A stretch of DNA of 58,223 nucleotides. It comes from Pseudomonas sp. QTF5. GTDB taxonomy: Bacteria; Pseudomonadota; Gammaproteobacteria; Pseudomonadales; Pseudomonadaceae. Positions 28,057-38,046 of the stretch are shown piece by piece (position 1 is the first letter of the stretch; every line of letters begins with the position of its first letter). The translations under genes and the position numbers were made by a program. The stretch spans positions 1 through 58,223 of the forward strand of contig NZ_AZRW02000040.1 in NCBI RefSeq assembly GCF_000512695.2, in the 5' to 3' direction. The notes below the pieces were generated by a model. That model was not told the DNA's origin, did no database searches, and saw only the letters and a program-made list of their open reading frames with translations.

Positions 28057-28956
28057 TCAAACCTGATAGACCGGAACCCGGTGACACCAGCGATCCTTGT
28101 ATTCGCGATCGGCGCGACCGAACGAGTAACGCAGCGGCTTACCCACGGCGCGGGCCTGCTCCCATGCGGCTTGGGTGTTGACGAAACTGAGTACACTGCC
28201 GGGGCTGAACTCGCGGTTTTGCGGGTCGACACCGCCGTTAATGTATTCCAGGCTGACCCACTTGGGCGCCTCGACCCGGTACAGAATCTGGATCGCCACC
28301 GGTTCGTCGTTCAGGTAGATCAAGGACCCGGTCATGAACTCACGCAACAGGCTGAACACTTCAGAAAGACCCGCCTTGCCCGGTGCTTCAAAGTTCCAGC
28401 GGCGCTGGAACAGGTCGGCATAGATGGTCGCCTGTTCGCTGGCGCTCAGCTCCAGCATCGGTCGGATGATGCCACCCGCCTCTTCAAGCAAACGCTGGTC
28501 ACGACGCTGGTTGTAGCGAAACTTCTTGCTGTAGTCCTCGGGCTCACGAGCCAGCGCCAGGCCTTCAGGTTGCTCAGCGAGACCGGTGATGTTTGGGGCA
28601 TTGAGTTCGGACACATAACGCGCGCGATGCCGCACACGTACCTGGACGTCTTCGGCAACCGGCAGGATGATCTCGGCATTGCCGAGATCGAGCAGGCCAC
28701 GTTTGCCTTCACGCTTGAGCACTTCCTTGGACAAGGCCACATGACGGCCCCAGGTCGGCATCGCGGCGCACAATTCACCGTCAACGAACCAGCCCAGATA
28801 ACGCACCGGGATGCCTACCAGCCCTGCCAGACGCTCAACCACTTCGGGGTGAGTCGCCACGCTGCCACCAAACTGTTGCCAGGCCTGGGCGTAAGCCGTG
28901 GCATCAATGGGAGTCCAACCGCTTTCTCGCCAGGTTCGCCAGTAACTCAAAATCAA
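28057..28956 (-). CDS. Mig-14-like protein (GNAT-type fold)
   Basis: A 299-residue protein resembling the Mig-14 family, which in Salmonella and P. aeruginosa helps survival against antimicrobial peptides. It has GNAT-like features: KFRYNQRRDQRLLEEAGG, YADLFQRRWNFEAPGKAGLSEVFSLLREFM, VAIQILYRVEAPKWVSLEYINGGVDP, and LRYSFGRADREYKDRW at the end. It overlaps msbA by four bases (ATGA) and precedes dnpA, the arrangement I recall for PA5002-PA5003. The chemical activity is unknown. Confidence 0.85.
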   Translation of the reverse strand: MILSYWRTWRESGWTPIDATAYAQAWQQFGGSVATHPEVVERLAGLVGIPVRYLGWFVDGELCAAMPTWGRHVALSKEVLKREGKRGLLDLGNAEIILPVAEDVQVRVRHRARYVSELNAPNITGLAEQPEGLALAREPEDYSKKFRYNQRRDQRLLEEAGGIIRPMLELSASEQATIYADLFQRRWNFEAPGKAGLSEVFSLLREFMTGSLIYLNDEPVAIQILYRVEAPKWVSLEYINGGVDPQNREFSPGSVLSFVNTQAAWEQARAVGKPLRYSFGRADREYKDRWCHRVPVYQV

Positions 28957-30743
28957 ACGTGGGACTCCGTCATCGCCTCGTCGGTGCTCTCGACGAAGTC
29001 CTTCTCGTGCAGGCGTGCGTAGAGACCGTTCAACGCCAACAACTCGGCGTGGGTGCCGCGTTCGACGATGCGGCCCTGGTCCATCAACAGGATCAGGTCA
29101 GCCTTCTCGATGGTCGACAAGCGGTGAGCGATCACCAGCGTGGTACGGCCCTTCATGACTTGTTCCAGAGCCCCTTGAATGTGGCGCTCGGATTCGGTGT
29201 CGAGGGCCGAGGTGGCCTCATCGAGGATCAGCAATGGCGCATTCTTGAGCAGTGCCCGGGCAATCGCCAGACGCTGGCGCTGACCGCCGGAAAGCAGCAC
29301 GCCATTTTCGCCCACCAGGGTGTCGTAGCCTTGAGGCATTTGCTCGATGAACTCGGCGGCGTAGGCATCTTCGGCAGCCTTGCGCACGTCTTCGAACGGT
29401 GCGCCGGCGAGATCGCCATAGGCGATGTTGTTCGAGACGCTGTCGTTGAACAGGGTGACCTGTTGGGTCACCAGGGCAATGTGACGACGCAGGTTGGTCA
29501 GCTTGTACTCTTCGACATCCAGACCGTCGAGCAGGATCTGGCCTTTGTCGTGGTGATAGAAACGCGGAATCAGGTTGGCCAAGGTCGACTTGCCGCTGCC
29601 TGAACGCCCCACCAGAGCCACCATCTGGCCCTCTTCGGCGGTAAAGGAAATATCATTGAGCACGATTTTCTCGGTGCCCGGGTACTGGAAGCTCAGGTTA
29701 CGCACTTCCAGGCGACCGCTGACGCGCACCATCTCCTTGGTGCCAGTATCGACTTCCGGAACTTCGTCGAGCTGCTCGAAGATGCTCTCCGCACCGGCCA
29801 GCCCTTTCTGGATCGTGGCGCTGACTTCCGACAACTGACGAATCGGCTTGGGTAACAAACCAGCGGCGGTGATGTAGGCAACCAGTTCGCCAGCAGAGGC
29901 ATCGCCGCGAAGGTAAAGCACCAGATACATCAACACAGCCATGCCGACGTAAATCACCAGTTGCAGCATCGGGGTGTAGATCGACTGGGTTCGGGTCATG
30001 CCCAGGCTGCGGTTCATGTTGTCGGCGCTGGCCTTGTGGAACCGATCGATTTCGTAGGTCTCACCGCCAAAGCTGCGAACCACGCGATAGCCCTGGATCG
30101 TCTCCGAAGCCACATGGGTCACATCGCCCATCGCCACCTGGATTTTCTTGCTTTGCTTGCGAAATTTCTTGCTGGCGCTACTCACCAGAATTGCGATGAC
30201 CGGCAGGATCGCCAGCAATACCAGGGTCATTTTCCAGTTGCTATACAGCAGGTAACCGAACAGGAACACCACCGTCAGGCCTTCGCGGATCACCACCTTG
30301 ATCGCATCGGTGGCGGCACCGGTGACCATGGTCACGTTATAGGTAATACGGGAAATCAGGTGACCGGAGTTATGGTTGTCGAAGTAACGATTAGGCAGGG
30401 TCAACAGATTATCGAACAAGGCACAACGCAGGTCGTGGACTACGCCACGGGCTACCTTGGCCAGGTAATAGTTGCCCAGAAATGAGCCGATACCCTGGTA
30501 GACGGCAATCAGCACAATCAACAACGGTACGCCGAGTACCAGCGAGACACCCATAAATTTGGTGTCATTGGGTTTTTGCAAGGCGTCGAGAAAATGCTTG
30601 AGCATGTCCGCCAGCATCGGCTGGCTAGATGCAAATAGCACGAAACCGACAATACTGACGGCGAAAGCGCCCCAGTACGGGAGCACGTATTTCAGCAACC
30701 GCAGGTAAATCTTCATGCTTGATTGCTGGTCGGAATTGGCCAT
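28953..30743 (-). CDS. msbA: Lipid A export ABC transporter MsbA
   Basis: Flips lipid A-core across the inner membrane. The 596-residue half transporter has six membrane segments in the first 320 residues, then an ATPase domain with Walker A GRSGSGKSTL, signature LSGGQRQRLAIARAL, Walker B LLILDEATSAL and the switch IAHRLST. The start at MANSDQQSSMK has a GAGG ribosome site eight bases upstream. It is encoded inside the LPS core locus between waaL and mig-14, so synthesis, flipping and ligation genes are together. Confidence 0.96.
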   Translation of the reverse strand: MANSDQQSSMKIYLRLLKYVLPYWGAFAVSIVGFVLFASSQPMLADMLKHFLDALQKPNDTKFMGVSLVLGVPLLIVLIAVYQGIGSFLGNYYLAKVARGVVHDLRCALFDNLLTLPNRYFDNHNSGHLISRITYNVTMVTGAATDAIKVVIREGLTVVFLFGYLLYSNWKMTLVLLAILPVIAILVSSASKKFRKQSKKIQVAMGDVTHVASETIQGYRVVRSFGGETYEIDRFHKASADNMNRSLGMTRTQSIYTPMLQLVIYVGMAVLMYLVLYLRGDASAGELVAYITAAGLLPKPIRQLSEVSATIQKGLAGAESIFEQLDEVPEVDTGTKEMVRVSGRLEVRNLSFQYPGTEKIVLNDISFTAEEGQMVALVGRSGSGKSTLANLIPRFYHHDKGQILLDGLDVEEYKLTNLRRHIALVTQQVTLFNDSVSNNIAYGDLAGAPFEDVRKAAEDAYAAEFIEQMPQGYDTLVGENGVLLSGGQRQRLAIARALLKNAPLLILDEATSALDTESERHIQGALEQVMKGRTTLVIAHRLSTIEKADLILLMDQGRIVERGTHAELLALNGLYARLHEKDFVESTDEAMTESHV

Positions 30744-30840
30744 TCGGCGCGCCTCGTACGTTTGAAAAGACAGACAAGCTGTGGATTGTAACAGCGAACG
30801 AATTACAACATCGGCTCAGCCAGGATGAGGTGCCGAAACG

Positions 30841-32064
30841 TTAGCACTTCGCTTCCGGGCCAGGAGCATCAGGGGCTGAAGCACTCCAGACGGAACCTTT
30901 GGTTTCATTGCTCCCACGAGCGGCCAACACGATACTCAAGGCAATCGGTAACCAGGTGATCAACCAGTCCGCATTGGGCTTGAGCCAGAGACCAATGCCA
31001 TCGGTCATCAATGACGCCCCGGAAAACACCCAGAGTGCGAGCAACACCTGCCCCAATGGCTGCGCGCGCGAAATCCAGCCACGCCAGCCGGCCGTCAGCC
31101 ACAGCCAGCCGAACAGCAGCAGGCCAGGTACCCCCAGACGCACACCGATATCCAGGAACAGGTTATGGGGATGTTTGAATGACTGTCCGATTTCAGGAAC
31201 AGGAATCAGGTACTGATGGAATCCCAATCCCATCCCCCAATGATCCAGCATCAATTGAACGCCGCCGTTCCATAGCTCGGGACGGAAAGAAACGCCACGC
31301 TGCAAGAGGATTTCCGGCTTGAATACAACAACGGACGCCAACCCCAGGAGCACCAGAATGATCAGCCCGCCCCCCAGGCGCGACGGTCGTGCCACTCCCA
31401 TCACGAACAGACAGGCCAGCAAGCCGATCCACACACCGCGGGTTTGGCTGAAGCCCAGGAATAGCGCATATCCCAACGCCGGAATCAGCAGCAACACCAT
31501 CATCCAGGGATTGAAGCGCCTGGTCTGCAACGTGAAGACGCCAAGAATCAGCAAGGCCCCCACCGCATGCGCGGCCATGATCGCAGTGTCCCACAAGCCA
31601 ATAGCAATCAGCCTGCCGCTGAAAGGTTGAGCGGACACGTCATAAAAGTAGACCCAGGAAGCCGCAGCAAAAAAACCGCCCATAATCGATGCATACAACA
31701 ACATGGACTCGAACCGCCACTTGCGGTTCTGCGCAGCCAGTAGCACGCCTGACAAGGTAAGGGCCACATAGAGCGTCACCTTGCTTTTGCCGAAGATGTT
31801 ATTGCCGCCCTCAACCGTCAGCACCAATAACGTCCAGGCCGCGAAGATAGCAAAGAGGATGCACTCCGGCTGCTTGAGCATCACGCGAAAATCCCTATGG
31901 AACAGCGCCAACAAAGCAGGCAGCCATAGCAGGAAAATCATCATTTGGTGATAAAGCTTGTTGTCCGGCAGTACCCACGCCCCACACAGCAGCACAAGAA
32001 GACCGATAGACGCCCACACTTCCAGGACATCCTTAGCGATAACTTTCTTCATTCCTGTCAGCAT
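30841..32064 (-). CDS. waaL: O-antigen ligase family protein WaaL
   Basis: A 407-residue integral membrane protein with about 10-12 hydrophobic segments and the Wzy_C/WaaL signature HPHNLFLDIGVRLGVPGL in the large periplasmic loop, including the conserved His. It should transfer undecaprenyl-linked O-polymer to lipid A-core. It overlaps the KpsS-like gene upstream by seven bases and precedes msbA. The position matches PA4999 (waaL). A polymerase (Wzy) of the same superfamily cannot be excluded from sequence alone, but context favours ligase. Confidence 0.88.
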   Translation of the reverse strand: MLTGMKKVIAKDVLEVWASIGLLVLLCGAWVLPDNKLYHQMMIFLLWLPALLALFHRDFRVMLKQPECILFAIFAAWTLLVLTVEGGNNIFGKSKVTLYVALTLSGVLLAAQNRKWRFESMLLYASIMGGFFAAASWVYFYDVSAQPFSGRLIAIGLWDTAIMAAHAVGALLILGVFTLQTRRFNPWMMVLLLIPALGYALFLGFSQTRGVWIGLLACLFVMGVARPSRLGGGLIILVLLGLASVVVFKPEILLQRGVSFRPELWNGGVQLMLDHWGMGLGFHQYLIPVPEIGQSFKHPHNLFLDIGVRLGVPGLLLFGWLWLTAGWRGWISRAQPLGQVLLALWVFSGASLMTDGIGLWLKPNADWLITWLPIALSIVLAARGSNETKGSVWSASAPDAPGPEAKC

Positions 32065-33170
32065 TCGGCTTTACCCAACATTCGATTGGCGACCCGCTGC
32101 AACTGGGCCTTGTCGGCGTTCTTCCAGCCACCCTTGATACAGTAGTGTTCAGAGAGGTAATGGAGAAAGTTACGCCTCAACCGCTCATTGAGTGGCCATT
32201 GCGGGAATGCGCGCGCCAGTTCCACCACCTGCTCGGCGTTATCGGCATGCATTACCAGCCCCTCGATATTGAAAAACGCCTGGCCCAAGGTGAGTACGGG
32301 CTTACCCAAGAGGAGGCTTTCCAGGCCAACCGTCGAGTTCAGCGTGACCACAAACTGACTGGACTCAATCAACTGCTGAGTGGCGTTGCCATTGGCGAAC
32401 AGCAGACGTTCGTGAGTACGCTCATGCAACTCGGGATACGTTTCGCGACTGGATGGATGTTCCTTGAACACCACCGTCAGACCCGTCTCATTGGCCAGAC
32501 GCTCGCCCAAGGCAAACATCTCGCGCATGTTCTTGACCCAGGGAGAAAACAGCCGAACCTGAGTATCGCGGTCATCCTGGAACGGAATAAAGACGAACTG
32601 CTCCGGCAGCACGATCGGTGCCGGGCCACTGGTACGAGGCTGGCGTGGAATCAGCACAGGCACTGCCTGACTTTCAGGCACGGGATAAGGATAGTCGAGG
32701 TAAAAACCGGCTTCGCGTGGAACGGCGTTCAGGTAGTTCACGCCCTGCGGATCAACGGTTGTGGTATCGGGCAACAGACCGTTCTCGAAGAAGAAAGTCT
32801 TACAACCCGGCGGCGCCAAAGCCGTCAGCAATCGGCAGTATCGATGGGAACCATTCCAGAACACCAGCGCATCGGGGCGCTCGCGATCAAGCAGGGCCAG
32901 GGCACGCAGTGCCATCCAAATCAGCTCAAGACGTAACAACAGACGATACAAGCGACCATCGTTTTTGTTCTTGACGCGCCGCTCCTCGCATTTTTCTTCG
33001 ATCAGGCTCGGCCAGTCGATTCGCGAAAGCACTCTGCAAGTCTGCAGCAACCTTGGCCAGGGCATCTGTGGTGGAGTAACGACTTTACCTTGCAACTCGG
33101 TCTCATTGAGTAACCGATTGAAATAGAGGCCTTGATGTTTGGCCAAGGAAATGAACAGCATCGTCGTCAT
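32058..33170 (-). CDS. KpsS/LipB-like capsule-type glycosyltransferase
   Basis: A 370-residue protein that resembles the capsule synthesis family (KpsS/LipB, PF05159-type, retaining Kdo transferases). It begins MTTMLFISLAKHQGLYFNRLL. The central part has FIPFQDDRDTQVRLFSPWVKNM, then VFKEHPSSRETYPELHER (HP motif) and FVVTLNSTVGLESLLLGKPVLTLGQAFFN (the SxxGxE-like motif with the downstream GxxF). The start giving MTTMLFIS is preferred over an ATG 36 bases earlier because the fold begins there. It is coupled to waaL by a seven-base overlap, so it probably acts on the outer core. Substrate unknown. Confidence 0.78.
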   Translation of the reverse strand: MTTMLFISLAKHQGLYFNRLLNETELQGKVVTPPQMPWPRLLQTCRVLSRIDWPSLIEEKCEERRVKNKNDGRLYRLLLRLELIWMALRALALLDRERPDALVFWNGSHRYCRLLTALAPPGCKTFFFENGLLPDTTTVDPQGVNYLNAVPREAGFYLDYPYPVPESQAVPVLIPRQPRTSGPAPIVLPEQFVFIPFQDDRDTQVRLFSPWVKNMREMFALGERLANETGLTVVFKEHPSSRETYPELHERTHERLLFANGNATQQLIESSQFVVTLNSTVGLESLLLGKPVLTLGQAFFNIEGLVMHADNAEQVVELARAFPQWPLNERLRRNFLHYLSEHYCIKGGWKNADKAQLQRVANRMLGKAEC

Positions 33171-33448
33171 AGGGTGTCCAAAAAATAGGCCGCATCCACC
33201 CGCCAAAGCGCAATATAACCACGTGCGACACGTCCGCAGACATCAACACCCTGTTATTCGCCCGTCCGCGTTTGGAAGTATAAAGCCAAGAATCAGAAGC
33301 CAGCACTCGGTGGTATTGCGCCAGGCAACCCGGCGAGCGGGCAACTGCCTCTTAAAAGCGAGGCGATTGTACCACAGCGGTTTTTTGCAGCATGCGCACT
33401 GCGGTAACATAGCCGGCTGCCCATCCCATCAGGCCAAGCCTTGGAGCC

Positions 33449-34084
33449 TTGATGCAAACGCTCGACCATACCGCTTATCTCAACATGCGCGAGGGCGCCG
33501 ACGTTCTCGAGGCCGATGGTAAAGGGGATAAAGTTTTGTGCCTGGCCGATGGCTCGATGCTCAAGCTGTTTCGCCGTAAACGCCTGCTGACCTCCGCGCT
33601 TTGGGCGCCTTACGCCCGTCGATTCGCCGACAACTGCCGTGCACTGCGCGAACGCAATATCGAATGCCCAACGGTTCGCCAGATTTATCGCATCCCCAGC
33701 ATCGAGCGCGATGCCGTACATTACGATCCCCTGCCCGGTCGCACCCTGCGTCAGTTGCTGGGCACCGACAATAACGAATCTCTTCGGGCACAACTGGGTG
33801 AGTTCATTGCACGCCTGCATGAGAACGGCATCTACTTTCGCTCCGCGCACCTGGGCAATGTGGTATTGACGCCTGAAAACACGTTGGGGCTGATCGACAT
33901 CGCCGACCTACGCGCCTATCGCAAGCCACTGCGCAAAGGCCTGCGCCTGCGCAATTTCAAACATATGTTGCGCTATCGCCAGGATCGCGAGTGGCTGCTC
34001 AAGGACAACCAGTTCCTTGAGCATTATCTGAACGACCAACGCGTGTGCAATAGACGGGAACTGAGCCTGGCGCTCAACCCTTAA
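33449..34084 (+). CDS. LPS-kinase-like protein lacking the catalytic Asp
   Basis: A 211-residue kinase-fold protein of the Kdo/WaaP (toluene-tolerance) type and the only plus-strand gene in the core locus. Its N-lobe VLCLADGSMLKLFRRKR aligns with the ATP-Lys strand. The catalytic-loop segment RLHENGIYFRSAHLGNVVL (121-139) aligns without gaps to the neighbouring kinase at 40515, but Ser131 replaces its catalytic Asp158. The metal-binding Asn136 and Asp149 (LIDIADL) remain. PAO1 PA4998 has the same position. It may be a pseudokinase or use altered chemistry. Confidence 0.88.
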   Translation: MMQTLDHTAYLNMREGADVLEADGKGDKVLCLADGSMLKLFRRKRLLTSALWAPYARRFADNCRALRERNIECPTVRQIYRIPSIERDAVHYDPLPGRTLRQLLGTDNNESLRAQLGEFIARLHENGIYFRSAHLGNVVLTPENTLGLIDIADLRAYRKPLRKGLRLRNFKHMLRYRQDREWLLKDNQFLEHYLNDQRVCNRRELSLALNP

Positions 34085-34110
34085 GCCCTTAAGCCCTTAA
34101 GCCGCCAGTG

Positions 34111-35397
34111 TCAGCCGGCGGCAGACAACTTGAAGGTCTCGAAGTCACGCGCAGGGTCTGCGCCTCGCAGCAAGTTATCAACCAGCTGAATGGTCTTTGC
34201 CAAACCCTGAGAACCGTATACCAGGTGGTAATCGGCAAAACGCCGGGCTTGGGCCACATGCCCCGGATAATCCTGCTCAAGCGCTTGCAACTGGCGGGAA
34301 AACTCATGCTCATCGCGCACTTGAGGCCCAAAAAACAGCGAGTGAGAGAAGATATCCACATCGCTGCCCGCATTCACATGGATCACCGGCCGACCCGCCA
34401 GCCCTGCCTCGATACCGGCATTGGACATGATATTGACGACAACGCTGGCCTGCGCCAGAGCGTCCGCCAGTGAACACGTGCTATCCAGCAAGTCGATGCT
34501 GGCTAACTGCGCAGCGGCATCGCTCCAGAATTGCGCCTTGCTGCGCGGATGACGCTTGAACAGCACGCGATAGTGCGGATGCTGCTCGGCCCAGTTGCGC
34601 AGTAACTGATAGGTGCGCTGGTAGCCCGGTTCTTTTTCCCGATCAGGGCCAACCCCCAGAATCAACAACGTCCGCAGAGCGGGATCGGCAACTGGCAGAT
34701 CATAGGTTTCATCGGCGAGATAAGAACCGATCAGCACCACCGTCGAATCACCGAACCGCAAGGTTCTTTCTTGCAAGGCAACCAGCGAACTATGGCCAAA
34801 GACGCCGTAATAGTCGTAGTCGTTCATCCCCAGTCGCCGTGAAGACTCCAGCGTCGTGGCATGTGCCAGTTGCAGCAGTCGGGCACCACGCGCAGCCAAT
34901 GCCAAGCGCAGGAACGGTGCATGAAGACTGCCGTTGCGTTCGTTGATCAACACCTTGGGTGAATACGTCATCACCAGCCACTGGGCATGGGCGGCGTACA
35001 CCAGATAACGCAGCGGTACAGACTGCGGCGGCGCCAGGAGCATGCGCTGGGCGCAGGCGTCCGACGGCGAACGTAACGCTGCCTCTGTCAGATGCCGTCC
35101 GCGCTTGCGCAGGCCCTCGATCAGAATATTCTTGCGCTGCAACGCCATGGACTTGGGTGCCGAATGCAGCAACAGCACCTCACAGGGTGCAGCGACGACC
35201 GAATCACTCAGGCACGCCTTGGCGCGTATCCCGACCGCCACGTCCACCAGCACATCACGAACCAGGCGCAAAAAGCTGCCACAGCGACCATGACGCTCGC
35301 GCAGCAGCTTCCAGCGATAACGGTCCAGCTCACGCGCTTTTTGTGCCCAGCATCCCTGCGCCTGGAACACACTTGTGTCAGACGGCGGCGTGCTCAC
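34111..35397 (-). CDS. Uncharacterised glycosyltransferase-like protein of the LPS locus
   Basis: A 428-residue protein. I place the start at a GTG (VSTPPSDTSVF) because it forms a GTGA overlap with the stop of the upstream glycosyltransferase. The first 150 residues are unlike any family I know. The C-terminal half looks like a GT-B or glycerophosphotransferase-type nucleotide domain: LLILGVGPDREKEPGYQRTYQLL, YRVLFKRHPRSKAQFW (HP motif), and VVVNIMSNAGIEAGLAGRPVIHVNAGSDVDIF. Context implies a role in core or O-chain sugar transfer. The product is not identified. Confidence 0.75.
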   Translation of the reverse strand: MSTPPSDTSVFQAQGCWAQKARELDRYRWKLLRERHGRCGSFLRLVRDVLVDVAVGIRAKACLSDSVVAAPCEVLLLHSAPKSMALQRKNILIEGLRKRGRHLTEAALRSPSDACAQRMLLAPPQSVPLRYLVYAAHAQWLVMTYSPKVLINERNGSLHAPFLRLALAARGARLLQLAHATTLESSRRLGMNDYDYYGVFGHSSLVALQERTLRFGDSTVVLIGSYLADETYDLPVADPALRTLLILGVGPDREKEPGYQRTYQLLRNWAEQHPHYRVLFKRHPRSKAQFWSDAAAQLASIDLLDSTCSLADALAQASVVVNIMSNAGIEAGLAGRPVIHVNAGSDVDIFSHSLFFGPQVRDEHEFSRQLQALEQDYPGHVAQARRFADYHLVYGSQGLAKTIQLVDNLLRGADPARDFETFKLSAAG

Positions 35398-36305
35398 TTG
35401 AACAACAACCGGATGGCCTTGCGGGTGTAGGACCAGCGCGTGAGCGAGCGCAGATCGGCGCGCACGGCGCGGGAGTAAAAAGCCTTGGCGTTGACATAAT
35501 CGCCAGCACTGAAGCAATCGCGGAACAACGAAAGGCAGCGCTGAGCCAGGAAAGCCTGGCGCAGGTCCTGCAGTTCTTGAGGCATGCGCACCGAGGAAAA
35601 TACCTCGTCAACCATCCCCACACCCGCCGCCAGGCTTTGCTTGAGATCATGGCGCATGCTATCGCCATGCTTGTAGATCAACGCCAGCGGCTGATCGAGC
35701 ACAGTGCACGGGAAACGCGCCAGCACCTGAGCAAACACCGGAATATCTTCAACGTTGCGCAAGTGCTCAGGATAGTTACCCGGCGCAAACACTTCGCGAT
35801 GCATTGCGCAGGCGCCGTTAGACAGCGATACCGTCTTGTCCAGCAAGTAGCCCCGCACACGCTGGCGCGGGGTGGCTGGCAAGGGTTTTACGGCATGCTG
35901 GACGCGACGACCGTCGTCGAACACAGACCAGTGACCGCCAATGATCAAACGGCTGTCGGGATTGCTGGAGATATGCCGAGTCAATGCAGCCAGCGCACCA
36001 GGCGCCATCTCATCATCGGCATCGAGGAAGATCAGGTATTGCCCCCGAGCCTCCTCGATCCCGCGATTACGCACTGAAGACAAACCGCCATTGGGTTTGC
36101 GCAGAGCCCTAAAGCATCCGGCATGTTCAGTCAGGAGCTGCTCCAGAACTTGCGGAGTCGCGTCAGTGGAACCGTCATCGATCACCAGCAACTCAGCCTG
36201 GGCATCACTCAACTGCGCCAGCACCGATTTCACCGCACGCGGCAGGGTTTTGGCGTAGTTATAAGCAGGAATAACGACACTGATCAGCACGTCAGTCAAC
36301 CGCAT
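35394..36305 (-). CDS. Family 2 glycosyltransferase, WapR-like
   Basis: A 303-residue GT-A enzyme. It has VLISVVIPAYNYAKTLPRAVKSVL, LLVIDDGSTDATPQV (first DDGS), PNGGLSSVRNRG, and the metal-binding DADD in YLIFLDADDEMAPGAL. The C-terminal part is helical. PAO1 has a GT2 in this locus (wapR, PA5000) that adds L-rhamnose to the outer core, so it could be the equivalent, but the sugar cannot be read from sequence. It overlaps the carbamoyltransferase by 14 bases and the next glycosyltransferase-like gene by four. Confidence 0.86.
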   Translation of the reverse strand: MRLTDVLISVVIPAYNYAKTLPRAVKSVLAQLSDAQAELLVIDDGSTDATPQVLEQLLTEHAGCFRALRKPNGGLSSVRNRGIEEARGQYLIFLDADDEMAPGALAALTRHISSNPDSRLIIGGHWSVFDDGRRVQHAVKPLPATPRQRVRGYLLDKTVSLSNGACAMHREVFAPGNYPEHLRNVEDIPVFAQVLARFPCTVLDQPLALIYKHGDSMRHDLKQSLAAGVGMVDEVFSSVRMPQELQDLRQAFLAQRCLSLFRDCFSAGDYVNAKAFYSRAVRADLRSLTRWSYTRKAIRLLFK

Positions 36306-38046
36306 ATCCGTCCGCGCCTTCTTTGACCACCAGAATGTCTTCCATGATCAGATATTGCAGGTCGGAACCGAAGAACATGTTCAAGGCGTCGGTCGGCGAG
36401 CAGATCATCGGCTCGCCACGACGGTTGAGCGAAGTGTTCAGTGACACGCCGTTGCCGGTCAGTACTTCCAGCGCTTTCATCATGTCGTAGTAGCGCGGGT
36501 TGTATTCGCGCTTGAGCACCTGGGCCCGGGAAGTGCCGTCTTCGTGGACGACTTCCGGCACGCGGGTTTTCCACTCTTCAGCCACTTCGAAGGTGAAGGT
36601 CATGAACGGCGCCGGGTGATCGATCTTGATCATCTGCGGCGCAACGGTGTCGAGCATCGACGGGCAGAAAGGCCTCCAGCGCTCGCGGAACTTGATCTGG
36701 TGGTTGATCCGGTCAGCCACGCCGGTCGCGCTCGGGCAACCGATGATCGAACGACCGCCCAAGGCGCGCGGACCGAATTCCATACGGCCCTGGAACCAGG
36801 CTACCGGGTTGCCGTCGACCATGATTTTGGCGATTTTTTCCGGCATGTTGTCGAGTTTTCGCCAAGCTGGCGCACTCGGGTGACGGGCACAGGCGGCGAT
36901 CACGTCTTCGTTGCTGTAGGACGGGCCGAGGTAGACGTGTTCCATCTTCTCGACCGGTACACCACGGGCGTGGGACACGTAAGCTGCAGCGCCAACCGCG
37001 GTACCGGCATCGCCGGACGCAGGCTGAACGAACAGCTCTTTGATGTCGTCACGAGCAATGATTTTCTGGTTCAACTTGACGTTCAACGCACAGCCACCGG
37101 CGAAGGCCAGCTTGCCGGTTTCCTTGAGCACATCGCCCAGGTAGTGGTCGATCATCTGCAACGCCAGTTTCTCGAACAGCGCTTGCATGCTTGCGGCGTA
37201 GTGGATGTACGGCTCGTCGGCGATGTCGCCTTCGCGCTTCGGTCCCAGCCACTCGATCAGCTTCGGCGAGAAGTAGAAACCTTTGCCCTTCTCTTTATAA
37301 CGACGCAGGCCGATGACGTTGGCGTAGTCGGTGTTGATCACCAGCTCGCCGTTCTCGAACGAGGCCAGACGCGAGAAATCGTATTTGCTGGCATCGCCGT
37401 ACGGCGCCATGCCCATGACCTTGAACTCACCGTCGAGCATCTCGAAACCGAGGAACTCGGTGATCGCGCCGTACAGGCCGCCGAGGGAGTCCGGATCGAA
37501 GAATTCCTTGATCTTGTGGATCTTGCCGTTTTCGCCGTAACCGAAGAAGGTCGTGGCGTACTCGCCCTTGCCGTCGATCCCGAGAATCGCGGTTTTCTCT
37601 TTGAAACCGGAACAGTGGTAGGCACTGGAGGCGTGGGCCAGGTGGTGCTCGACCGGCTCGATCTTGATTTTCTTCGGATCGAAGCCCAGCTGCTCGAGGC
37701 ACCAGACAATCTTGTTGCGATAGCGCTTGTAGCGACGATTGCCCATCAGGATTGCGTCGAGGGCGCGGTCCGGGGCGTACCAGTAACGCTTGGCGTAGTG
37801 CCAGCGAGCCTTGCCGAACAGACTGATCGGCGCGAACGGAATCGCCACCACATCAACGTCGGACGGCTTGATGCCAGCCTGCTCGAGGCAGAACTTCGCC
37901 GATTCGTAAGGCATGCGGTTCTTTGCATGTTTATCGCGCACGAAACGCTCTTCTTCAGCCGCCGCGACCAGCTTGCCGTCGATATACAAGGCTGCGGAAG
38001 GATCATGGCTAAGGGCGCCGGACAGGCCAAGAATCGTCAATGCCAC
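36292..38046 (-). CDS. wapO: LPS core O-carbamoyltransferase
   Basis: A 584-residue carbamoyltransferase of the NodU/CmcH family. The N-terminal domain shows HDPSAALYIDGKLVAAAEEERF and HHLAHASSAYHCSGF (metal-binding His). The C-terminal YrdC-like part carries FQGRMEFGPRALGGRSIIGCP (the carbamoyl-phosphate/AMP site). In P. aeruginosa the core heptose bears a 7-O-carbamoyl group, and the gene in this locus (PA5005) is the candidate. Neighbours and family support that role here. A REP-containing 268-base gap separates it from the tandem-kinase gene. Confidence 0.9.
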   Translation of the reverse strand: MALTILGLSGALSHDPSAALYIDGKLVAAAEEERFVRDKHAKNRMPYESAKFCLEQAGIKPSDVDVVAIPFAPISLFGKARWHYAKRYWYAPDRALDAILMGNRRYKRYRNKIVWCLEQLGFDPKKIKIEPVEHHLAHASSAYHCSGFKEKTAILGIDGKGEYATTFFGYGENGKIHKIKEFFDPDSLGGLYGAITEFLGFEMLDGEFKVMGMAPYGDASKYDFSRLASFENGELVINTDYANVIGLRRYKEKGKGFYFSPKLIEWLGPKREGDIADEPYIHYAASMQALFEKLALQMIDHYLGDVLKETGKLAFAGGCALNVKLNQKIIARDDIKELFVQPASGDAGTAVGAAAYVSHARGVPVEKMEHVYLGPSYSNEDVIAACARHPSAPAWRKLDNMPEKIAKIMVDGNPVAWFQGRMEFGPRALGGRSIIGCPSATGVADRINHQIKFRERWRPFCPSMLDTVAPQMIKIDHPAPFMTFTFEVAEEWKTRVPEVVHEDGTSRAQVLKREYNPRYYDMMKALEVLTGNGVSLNTSLNRRGEPMICSPTDALNMFFGSDLQYLIMEDILVVKEGADGYAVD

